Source: DATHWB01 sp046565785 (GTDB lineage: Bacteria > Actinomycetota > Acidimicrobiia > Spongiisociales > ZC4RG35). Taken from it: DNA of 30,526 nucleotides. Below, one piece after another: positions 15,250 to 22,089 of this stretch (positions within the stretch are counted from its first letter, which is position 1; the number at the start of each line of letters is the position of its first letter). The DNA is taken from NCBI GenBank assembly GCA_046565785.1, contig JBKHXZ010000087.1, positions 1 to 30,526 on the forward strand, written 5' to 3'. The notes under the pieces are model-generated. The model searched no databases, was not told where the DNA came from, and saw nothing but the letters and a program-made list of their open reading frames with translations. A program made the position numbers and the translations under genes.

Positions 15250-16160
15250 CCGGCCTCCTGCACTGCGGCCTCCACGGCCGATTCGTACAACCGGCGCAGA
15301 CGTTCGGTCAGCGGCCGTCTACCGGTCCCGATCCTTCGCCCGTCCACCCACCCCACCGGGGTCAACCCGCCGAACGTGCCCGTGACGAACGCCTCGTCGG
15401 CCGAATACACCTCGAAGAGTGAGAAGTCCTTTTCGAACGCGGGGATGTCGGCCCCGCGAGCAGCTTCCAACACCTTCTTGCGGGTGATGCCGTGGAGACA
15501 GTACGCCCCGGTGGAGGTCCACAGCTCTCCATGCCGGACGACGAAGAAGTTGGTGGAGTTGCAGGTGGCGACGTTGCCGTGCGGGTCGAGCATCAGTGCC
15601 TCGTCTGCGCCGGCTTCCAGCGCCTGGATCAGCGCCATCACTTCGTGGAGCTTGGAATGACAGTTGAGTCGGGGATCGAGCATCTCGGGTCCACCGCGAC
15701 GAATGGTCGACGTGAAGAGCCTGATCCCCTCGTCTGCGGGGATTCTCGCCACCTTGTACTCGGGGATGATCACCAGGTTGGGGCCGGAGATGGTCAAACG
15801 GGGATCCTGTGACGGGGTCTTCTTGATGCCCCGGGTGAGCATGAATCGCACGTGGACACCGTCGGTCATCCCGTTGGCCTCGAGAACATGGCGGATCCGA
15901 GCGGTCAGATCCTCCCGGGTCATGCCGATGTCGATACCGACCGTGGCCGCCGCCGCCCACATCCGGTCGAGGTGGTCGTCCAGGAACACGAGAACGCCTC
16001 GATGCAGCCTGACCGCCTCCCAGATTCCGTCGCCGACGAGATACCCCGAGTCGAAGACCGAAATGGTGGCTTCGGCGCGGGGAACGAGCTTCCCGTTGAC
16101 CGACACCAAGATCCCGTCGTTGCGTTCATCGGGCAGGGCGTCATGAGTTCCGGCCGGCAT
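15246..16160 (-). CDS. Class IV (branched-chain/D-amino acid-like) aminotransferase
   Basis: The 304-residue PLP enzyme has the fold-type IV landmarks: VNGKLVPRAEATISVFDSGYLVGDGIWEAVRLHRG at the N-terminus, Arg/His residues in VHVRFMLTRG, and probable PLP lysine Lys170 in NCHSKLHEV. GADEALMLDPHGNVATCNSTNFFVV and GITRKKVLE come later. In branched-chain and D-alanine aminotransferases the segment after G-x-V carries a Glu that contacts the PLP ring nitrogen; here the aligned residue is Thr199. This could mean altered chemistry, such as lyase or racemase activity, or unusual substrate handling. It lies 25 nt after the HExxH membrane protein gene and overlaps the sulfotransferase-like gene. The exact start may be a few codons downstream. 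Confidence 0.85.
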   Translation of the reverse strand: MPAGTHDALPDERNDGILVSVNGKLVPRAEATISVFDSGYLVGDGIWEAVRLHRGVLVFLDDHLDRMWAAAATVGIDIGMTREDLTARIRHVLEANGMTDGVHVRFMLTRGIKKTPSQDPRLTISGPNLVIIPEYKVARIPADEGIRLFTSTIRRGGPEMLDPRLNCHSKLHEVMALIQALEAGADEALMLDPHGNVATCNSTNFFVVRHGELWTSTGAYCLHGITRKKVLEAARGADIPAFEKDFSLFEVYSADEAFVTGTFGGLTPVGWVDGRRIGTGRRPLTERLRRLYESAVEAAVQEAG

Positions 16161-16184
16161 CCAGCCGAGGCTAGATCGTCCCTA

Positions 16185-16766
16185 CTACGGAAGGCTGCCC
16201 GCAACAGCCGTGCCCGAGTCCTGGACGTGGCGAGCCAGGTCGATGACGACCTCCTGGAAGATCTCACCGTGTCCGCCGGCCACCACGTGGGCCACCTCAT
16301 GCAGAACGATCCATGCGCGAACCGGCCGCTCAAGCAGGATCAGCCGCTCTGCCCCCTTGTACTGCCCGGCGATTCTGCCGTCGAGCCTGTCCACCACCTC
16401 GACGTCCACCGCCTCCTCGCCCAGATACCCGAGGAGTTCAGCCGCGAACGCTTCAGCCTCCTCCTCGTCGACATGGGTGTTGGCGAGCCGGCTCATCGTC
16501 ACCCCATATCCAGCCCCACGGACGGCGTCTTGAACGATGCAATAGTCGAACCCGCACAATTCGAGCCCGGCGTCGGAGACAGGCGGAGTGGCACGGTCGA
16601 GGATGTTCCACACCGGCCCTGCCAGCATGGCGACGGCGACCAGTATCCCCACAGCCGTTATCACCCGGCGTCGCCAGGGCGACCGCGGCTGGGGTGGATC
16701 CGGTTCCCCGTCCCAAAGGTCGTCCTCGTCCCAGAGAGCCTCGAAATCGAACTCGGATTCGCTCAC
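16185..16766 (-). CDS. Single-pass membrane protein with HExxH zinc-peptidase-like motif
   Basis: The 193-residue protein starts at GTG. It has an acidic cytoplasmic N-terminus (EFDFEALWDEDDLWDGEPD), a basic stop (WRRR) and one membrane helix (about 35-55). The extracytoplasmic domain that follows contains two cysteines (C71, C76) that could form a disulfide. HEVAH (156-160) followed by GGHGEIF (164-170, His166) resembles the active site of gluzincin or SprT/WLM-like metallopeptidases. An Arg/Asp-rich tail completes it. I do not recognise a named family. It heads an operon with the aminotransferase and sulfotransferase-like genes. Proteolytic activity is plausible but unproven. Confidence 0.65.
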   Translation of the reverse strand: MSESEFDFEALWDEDDLWDGEPDPPQPRSPWRRRVITAVGILVAVAMLAGPVWNILDRATPPVSDAGLELCGFDYCIVQDAVRGAGYGVTMSRLANTHVDEEEAEAFAAELLGYLGEEAVDVEVVDRLDGRIAGQYKGAERLILLERPVRAWIVLHEVAHVVAGGHGEIFQEVVIDLARHVQDSGTAVAGSLP

Positions 16767-16865
16767 TCAGGCTGATGATGGCCGTTCCCCGGGATTGTTC
16801 CGCATCGGTCCAGGCCCCACATCGATCGGTTGTTCGATATGTTTCGAGATGCGGATCCCGCGCAC

Positions 16866-16894
16866 CACGCCCGACACACGCCATCCCGGGCGTG
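16866..16894 (+). promoter_or_regulatory. 5'-leader stem-loop directly before the Shine-Dalgarno of the CBS gene
   Basis: CACGCCCG (16866-16873) and CGGGCGTG (16887-16894) are perfect 8-bp complements with a 13-nt loop. AAGGAG (16895-16900) follows immediately, and the GTG start is at 16908. The upstream gene is divergent, so this is not its terminator. The hairpin could modulate ribosome access or mRNA stability, or it could be a DNA operator. Confidence 0.45.
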
Positions 16895-16907
16895 AAGGAG
16901 AGTTGCC

Positions 16908-17342
16908 GTGCGAGTCAAGACCATCCTTGCTTCCAAAGGCGATCACGTCGCCAAGATCACATCGAACGAATCGATTCGCACCACCCTGCAGCGCCTGAAG
17001 ACCCACAACTTCGGAGCATTGGTAGTCAGCGACGACGGAGAGACGGTCAGTGGGATCATCTCCGAACGCGACCTGGTGCGCGCCCTCGTCGAACATGAAG
17101 GTGCCTTGCTGGACATGACCGTCGGAGAACTGATGACCCGGCAGGTGCAGACATGTGCTCCCGAAGACGACATCGAGGACGTGATGGACACGATGACCCA
17201 CGGGCGTTTTCGCCATGTGCCGGTAGTCGAGGGCGGGAAACTGGTGGGGGTCGTCAGCATCGGAGATCTGGTCAAGCATCGGATGCGCGAGCTGGTCGAC
17301 GAGACCAAGGCACTCCGGGAGTACGTCACCGACTATCGCTGA
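16908..17342 (+). CDS. CBS-domain pair protein
   Basis: The 144-residue protein consists of two CBS motifs (about 1-70 and 75-135) and nothing else. Diagnostic pieces are VSDDGETVSGIISERDLVRAL, VGELMTRQVQTCAPEDDIEDVMDTMTHGRFRHVPVVEGGKLVGVVSIGDLVKHRM. Such stand-alone Bateman modules bind adenine nucleotides and regulate partner enzymes or transporters. The GTG start is supported by AAGGAG. The next gene, 88 nt downstream on the same strand, encodes a monovalent cation antiporter, so the CBS protein may sense nucleotide state for that transporter; this is inference. A compact hairpin (17356-17370) separates the two. Confidence 0.9.
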   Translation: MRVKTILASKGDHVAKITSNESIRTTLQRLKTHNFGALVVSDDGETVSGIISERDLVRALVEHEGALLDMTVGELMTRQVQTCAPEDDIEDVMDTMTHGRFRHVPVVEGGKLVGVVSIGDLVKHRMRELVDETKALREYVTDYR

Positions 17343-17355
17343 TCCGAGGTCGCTT

Positions 17356-17370
17356 CGGGCGGCCCGCCCG
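17356..17370 (+). terminator. Hairpin after the CBS gene
   Basis: CGGGCG-GCC-CGCCCG is a perfect 6-bp stem with a 3-nt loop, 13 nt after the CBS stop codon. No U-tract follows, so any termination would be partial or factor-assisted. A second small hairpin, CCCC-TTCC-GGGG, lies at 17395-17406 before the antiporter start. Confidence 0.4.
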
Positions 17371-17430
17371 CACTAGCGTTCCGCACGACCACCGCCCCTT
17401 CCGGGGTTCGGCGAGCGGGACAGGATCGCA

Positions 17431-19215
17431 TTGCACGCAGAACTACTGATCATCGCACTCACCTTCGCGGTGGCGCTGATCGGTGGACGTCTCGCCATCC
17501 GCCTCGGCTACCCGTCCGTGCTCGGCGAGTTGCTCGGTGGAATCATCTTCGGTCCACCTGTCATCGGACTCCTCCAGCCGTCCGAGCCTCTCAAGCTGCT
17601 GGGCGAGTTCGGGGTTCTCCTGATGATGGTGCTGATCGGGATGCACCTCGATCTCACCGATCTCCGCAAGGCGAGCACCCCCGGCCTGCTGGCCGCCGCA
17701 GGTGGGTTCCTGGTGCCGGCCGGCCTCGGAGTCGGACTCATGTATCTGTTCGGCGAAGGAGGGATGGGAGCCCTGTTCGTCGGTCTGGCGATGGGCGTCA
17801 CCTCGCTGGCCACCAAGTCCCGAATCCTGGTCGACCTCCGCATCCTCGACACGCGCATCGCCCACGTGTTGATGGTCGGTGCGTTGGTATCCGACCTGGC
17901 GGTGCTGTTGGTCTTCTCCGCTGTCATCGGTGAGGGGGGCGAGACCGGGACTCCCTTGACGTTCCTTCTCACCGGGCTGCGGGCGTTGGCGTTCCTGATC
18001 GTTTCGTACCTGATCGGAACGAAGCTGATTCCCCGCCTGGCTGCGATGGCTCCGGCGCGACCGGATGGGGCATCGGCGTATCTCATCGTCGTCATCGTCG
18101 GGGTGTTCTTCGGTTGGATGTCTGAAGCTGCCGGGCTCCACTCGATCCTGGGCGCGTTCGTTGGCGGACTGTTCCTGTCGGGAAGGATGATCGGTGCCCG
18201 GACCAGTCGGGACATCCAGCAACGCCTCGCCACCATCTCGGTCGGCACCCTTGCCCCACTGTTCTTCGTCGCTGCCGGTTTCGACGTCACTCTCGACGTC
18301 TTCCGCACCGACCTCGCCCTGCTCACCTGGGTAATCGTCGTCGCCACGTTGGGCAAGATCGTCGGTACCGCAGCCCTGTACGTGCGCAGCGGGAATGGTT
18401 GGAGAGAGGGTGCGGTGCTCGGGGCGGGAATGAACGGGCGTGGTGCCGTCGAGATCATCGTCGCCGAACTCGCCCTGGAACAGGGGCTGATCGACCAGAC
18501 GGTGTTTTCGATTCTGGTGTTCATGGCGATCGCCACGACGGCCACCGTTCCGGTTCTGCTCACCCAGGGAGTGGCGTGGCTTCGGCGGCGGGGAGAACTG
18601 GTGCGTGCCGGCGACCGGCGGGTGACGATGATCGTCGGAGCTCATGCCCTCTCGCGAACGATCGCCCGACTGCTGGAACCGACCGGCCCGGTGGTGTTGG
18701 TCGACACCAACGACCTCAACTTGGAGGCCGCCCGGCAGGAAGGCTTGGTCGTGCACAAGGGGAACGCCCTCGACGATCTCGTCCTCCAGGAGGCGGGGAT
18801 AGACCAGACGATGCGGTTCATCGCCGCCACCCCGAACCCCGAGATCAACCTGCTGGCAGTGCGAAACGCCCAGGAACTCGGGGTCGGAGACGTCGTGACG
18901 ATGCTGCCCGAGGCGGCGGGCGACAAGTACGACTCGATGCTGGACGAAGCCGGCGCCGACTCGATCGTGGTGCCCGAAACCTCGATGCCGTGGGACGAGG
19001 CGATCCGCCGGGGATATGTGGAGCTGCGTCACGTCGCAGGCGACCCCGAGCCGGAAGAAACCGATGCCGATCCGTCGGAACTGGTCTTCCCGGTGGTGGT
19101 CGGGCCGGAAGAGGATCGGCGGCCCGCCTCGCGCTCGAAGCCCCCTCGACCCGGGGAGCCCTATACCGCGCTGGTACGCCGGCTGGACCGCGAGCCCGGT
19201 GATGTCATTCGTTGA
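17431..19215 (+). CDS. CPA2-family monovalent cation:proton antiporter with C-terminal RCK/TrkA-N-like domain
   Basis: This 594-residue protein has about 12 hydrophobic segments over residues 1-385, beginning LLIIALTFAVALIGGRLAIRLGYPSVLGELLGGIIFGP and including GLHSILGAFVGGLFLSG, as in KefB/KefC-like Na+ or K+/H+ exchangers. Residues about 398-500 form a Rossmann-like regulatory domain (VVLVDTNDLNLEAARQEGLVVHKGNALDDLVLQEAGI). The first-strand glycine motif, usually GxGxxG, is GAHALS (403-408), so NAD(H) binding may be lost or changed. A charged C-terminal tail follows. Translation appears to start at TTG, with AGGA 6 nt before. Its 3' end overlaps the convergent histidine kinase gene by 11 nt. 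The ion transported cannot be told from the sequence. Confidence 0.88.
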   Translation: MHAELLIIALTFAVALIGGRLAIRLGYPSVLGELLGGIIFGPPVIGLLQPSEPLKLLGEFGVLLMMVLIGMHLDLTDLRKASTPGLLAAAGGFLVPAGLGVGLMYLFGEGGMGALFVGLAMGVTSLATKSRILVDLRILDTRIAHVLMVGALVSDLAVLLVFSAVIGEGGETGTPLTFLLTGLRALAFLIVSYLIGTKLIPRLAAMAPARPDGASAYLIVVIVGVFFGWMSEAAGLHSILGAFVGGLFLSGRMIGARTSRDIQQRLATISVGTLAPLFFVAAGFDVTLDVFRTDLALLTWVIVVATLGKIVGTAALYVRSGNGWREGAVLGAGMNGRGAVEIIVAELALEQGLIDQTVFSILVFMAIATTATVPVLLTQGVAWLRRRGELVRAGDRRVTMIVGAHALSRTIARLLEPTGPVVLVDTNDLNLEAARQEGLVVHKGNALDDLVLQEAGIDQTMRFIAATPNPEINLLAVRNAQELGVGDVVTMLPEAAGDKYDSMLDEAGADSIVVPETSMPWDEAIRRGYVELRHVAGDPEPEETDADPSELVFPVVVGPEEDRRPASRSKPPRPGEPYTALVRRLDREPGDVIR

Positions 19216-20920
19216 CGATTGCGACCGCAGTCGGTAGCCACACGCTGAACCGCGCGCCGCCGAGTTCGGGACTGTCGTCGATCGCCACTCTTCCGCCGTG
19301 TGCTTCGACTAGCGCTTTGACGAGGTACAGCCCGATTCCGGTGCCCGACTCTTGCCCCTCATGCAGACGATGGAATCGGTCGAACACCGCCGCGCGCTCA
19401 CTTTCTGGGACGCCCGATCCGGCATCATCGACCACGACCAGGGCGCCGTCCCCGTCGGGGAACGCCGTTACACGGACCTTCCCTGCCCCGTATTTGCAGG
19501 CGTTTTCGGCGAGATTGACGAACACCTGACGGAGGCGGGCCGCGTCGCCCGCGGTCAAGCGCATGTTGCACTCCACGTCGACATCGATGGCAACGTCCGG
19601 GTGAAGGTGGGACACCAGCCCTATCGCTTCCCCCACCACCCGGGACAGGTCGACCGGGTCCCGTCGAATGTCGAGCAGTCCCGCTTCCAGGCGCGACGTG
19701 TCGAGCAGGTTGGCGATGAGAGACTCGAGGTGGAGCGACTCACGGCCCATCAGGTCGACGAACTCCGCCGCCTCCCCCGACACCATGGATGGCAGGACTC
19801 CGGTGAAGCCGACGATCGTCGTAAGCGGCGTTCGGAGCTCGTGTGATACGGTCGCCACGAACGCCGTCTTGAGCCGATCGAGTTCGGCCAGTTGCTCCTT
19901 CGCTTCCCGTTCGGCGGCGAGCAGCCGAGCAAGCCCGATGGCGGCCGCACCATGCGATGCGACCCCGACCGCCACCCGCACCTGATCGTCGGTCACGGTT
20001 CGGGCCTCACGATGGTCCAGCACCATCACGCCGAACCGCTCCCCCCAGGCGGTCAGCGGCACGATGAGCAGCGACTTGAGTCCGAAAGGCTCCCACCATT
20101 CCTCGCCGACGTCGACCGGAGTCACCTCGGTGTTGTCGACGATCCGCACCTGCCCGGTTTCGAGTACTGCTCGACAGGCCGGCACTTCGGTCGCTCGGTT
20201 GGTGAACCGATGCCACGCTTCGAGGTCGGCGTGACCGTCGGCGAACTGAGACATGGTGGGCACCAGCCGACCGTCGTCATCCCGGATGAAGATCGAGGCA
20301 CGGTCGAAGCCTGTCGCCCGGGCCGACTGTTGGGCGACGGCCGCCAACACTGGGGTGAGATCGGTGTGGTGGGTGAGGACCGCCGCCACCTCGAGGAGCG
20401 CTTCCGCCTCCCGGGCACGCTGCCGCTCCCGCAGGTACGCCCGAGAGTTCTGGATGGCCAGCGAAACGAAGGCGGCAAGTTCGATGATCTCGGCCCTCTG
20501 TGCGGCGAGCTCGTCGGCGTCTCCCTCGACCACCACGATCCCCGCCAGGCTCTCCCCGTCGTCGGTGAGCGGCACAGCCAGGTAGGGACGCATCTCGAAC
20601 TGTTGGACGATCTCGGGAGGGAACCCTTCCGACGGATCCAGATGGGCCACGACCCGAGGGCGGGCGGCGAGCTGACAGACGATCGGATAGCTGTCGAGGT
20701 CCGCCGTACGGAAGACGCTCCACAGGTCGGCCCGGATCTCCCCTGAGGCGTATTCGGATACCACCCCACGCATCTTCTGGCCCTCGTAGGCGTACACACT
20801 CACCCGGTAAACGGCGAACGCCCTCGCCACGAAGCGGGTCATCTCCGAAAGGATGCGGAGATGGTCGGTTTCGACGCCGGCACGACGCACGAAGCGGAGC
20901 AGTTCAGTGGTCAGGCTCAT
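19205..20920 (-). CDS. Soluble GAF-GAF sensor histidine kinase
   Basis: The 571-residue protein has no membrane segment. It contains two GAF domains (about 20-160 and 175-332), a short coiled linker (AAEREAKEQLAELDRLKTAFVA), then HisKA with phospho-acceptor His360 in SHELRTP. The HATPase domain shows N-box NLAENACKYG, G1 DDAGSG and G2 GTGIGL. All catalytic motifs are intact. The GAF domains could sense a small ligand, redox state or light; no bilin- or haem-binding cysteine is obvious. No response regulator gene adjoins it, so its partner is elsewhere. It is divergent from an oxidoreductase and hybrid kinase operon, sharing an 81-nt promoter region that contains a 17-bp palindrome. Confidence 0.9.
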   Translation of the reverse strand: MSLTTELLRFVRRAGVETDHLRILSEMTRFVARAFAVYRVSVYAYEGQKMRGVVSEYASGEIRADLWSVFRTADLDSYPIVCQLAARPRVVAHLDPSEGFPPEIVQQFEMRPYLAVPLTDDGESLAGIVVVEGDADELAAQRAEIIELAAFVSLAIQNSRAYLRERQRAREAEALLEVAAVLTHHTDLTPVLAAVAQQSARATGFDRASIFIRDDDGRLVPTMSQFADGHADLEAWHRFTNRATEVPACRAVLETGQVRIVDNTEVTPVDVGEEWWEPFGLKSLLIVPLTAWGERFGVMVLDHREARTVTDDQVRVAVGVASHGAAAIGLARLLAAEREAKEQLAELDRLKTAFVATVSHELRTPLTTIVGFTGVLPSMVSGEAAEFVDLMGRESLHLESLIANLLDTSRLEAGLLDIRRDPVDLSRVVGEAIGLVSHLHPDVAIDVDVECNMRLTAGDAARLRQVFVNLAENACKYGAGKVRVTAFPDGDGALVVVDDAGSGVPESERAAVFDRFHRLHEGQESGTGIGLYLVKALVEAHGGRVAIDDSPELGGARFSVWLPTAVAIVNE

Positions 20921-20961
20921 GGTGGGTCAGTGATACATCGGGCGAACCATCGGCCCGCTTG

Positions 20962-20978
20962 AGTCGATACGATCGACT
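20962..20978. promoter_or_regulatory. 17-bp palindrome in the kinase/oxidoreductase divergent promoter
   Basis: AGTCGAT-ACG-ATCGACT is a perfect 7-bp inverted repeat with a 3-nt centre, in the 81-nt gap between two divergent genes. A -10-like TACGAT (20968-20973) for the rightward operon lies inside it, so a bound regulator would block that promoter. No matching regulator gene can be assigned. Confidence 0.5.
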
Positions 20979-21001
20979 GGAGCGGCGATTCGGAAGGCTT
21001 C

Positions 21002-22065
21002 GTGCGGGTCGAGACACATCTGCCATTGGGGAAGGTGGATCCTGGCCTGCGTCCAACCGACATCCGGCTCGACGTCGCCGGCGTTCCCGCCGCGGCCGCC
21101 CAGATCGAGTCGCTCGGCTTCGACGGTCTGGTTCTCACCGAGACCAAGGAGGACCCGTACATCGTGATGGCGCTGGCCGCCTCCACCACTTCTCGGATCG
21201 AACTCACGACCGCGGTGGCGATGGCCTTCCCGCGCAGTCCAACGATCACTGCGATGACCGCGTGGACGTTGCAGCGAGCTTCGAATGGGCGGTTCCTGCT
21301 CGGCCTCGGCACCCAGGTGAAAGGACACATCGAGCGCCGCTACGGGATGAAGTGGTCGGCCCCGGCTCCGTGGGTCGAGGAGTACGTGGCAGCCGTGCGC
21401 GCAGTGTGGGACTGCTGGCAGAACGGCTCGGACCTCGACTTCCGGGGCCAGCATTACCAACTGACCTTGATGAACCCGCTGTTCGACCCGGGACCGATCG
21501 AGCATCCGGACATTCCCATCCACCTGGCAGCCGTCAACGCTGGGATGGCCCGAGTCGCGGGCAGGGTCGCCGACGGACTACGCCCACATCCGATCTGCAC
21601 CCGTCGCTATCTCGAAGAGGTCCTGGTGCGGGCGCTCGATGTCGGCAAGGCACAGGCCGGACGGCCCGAGGCCGTCATCGACGTGTGCGCCAGCCCCCTG
21701 ATCGTCACCGGGCGGACGACGCGGCAGTCGAACAGCGGATGTCGGACGTGCGTGCCCGAATCGCGTTCTATGCATCCACCCGCACCTACCGTCCGGTCTT
21801 CGAAACCCACGACTGGGGTGACGTGGCCGAGCGCCTCTCCCACCTGTCCAAACAGCAGCGGTGGGACGAGATGGAGCCCTTGGTGACCGACGAGATGGTC
21901 GAAACCATCGCGGTGGTCGCTCCTCACGACCGTCTCGCAGCCGCCATCGTCGACCGCTACGAAGGGGTGTGTTCGAAAGTGGAGTTCAGCACCCCGGTCA
22001 CCGGACCGGAAGATGCCGAGCGTCTGGCTTCGGCGGTCCGGGAAATTCAGGGCGCTTCTGGGTAG
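21002..22065 (+). pseudogene. LLM-class F420-dependent oxidoreductase with an apparent 1-nt frameshift
   Basis: The N-terminal part (from GTG 21002, with GGAAGG upstream) reads as a luciferase-like TIM-barrel oxidoreductase: LPLGKVDPGLRPTDI, GFDGLVLTETKEDPYIVMALAA, RFLLGLGTQVKGHIERRYGM, FRGQHYQLTLMNP. The family is the TIGR03617-like F420-dependent group. After IVTGR near 21713 this frame turns into unrelated sequence. The expected continuation (DDAAVEQRMSDVRARIAFYAS, then WGDVAERLSHLSKQQRWDEM) is in the -1 frame from about 21715 to the stop at 22065. One missing base in the GGGCGGACG stretch (21710-21718) explains this. It may be a sequencing or assembly error or a recent mutation; codon use and the rest of the gene are undamaged. 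It is followed 24 nt later by the hybrid kinase gene. Confidence 0.8.
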
Positions 22066-22089
22066 CAGGAGATTCAGGGGACGCGCCGA

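Noticed and set aside
17443..19032. A 529-residue minus-strand frame opposite the antiporter gene
   Set aside because: Its composition is His/Asp/Gln-rich with no domain, while the plus frame encodes clear membrane helices. It is a codon-bias shadow.
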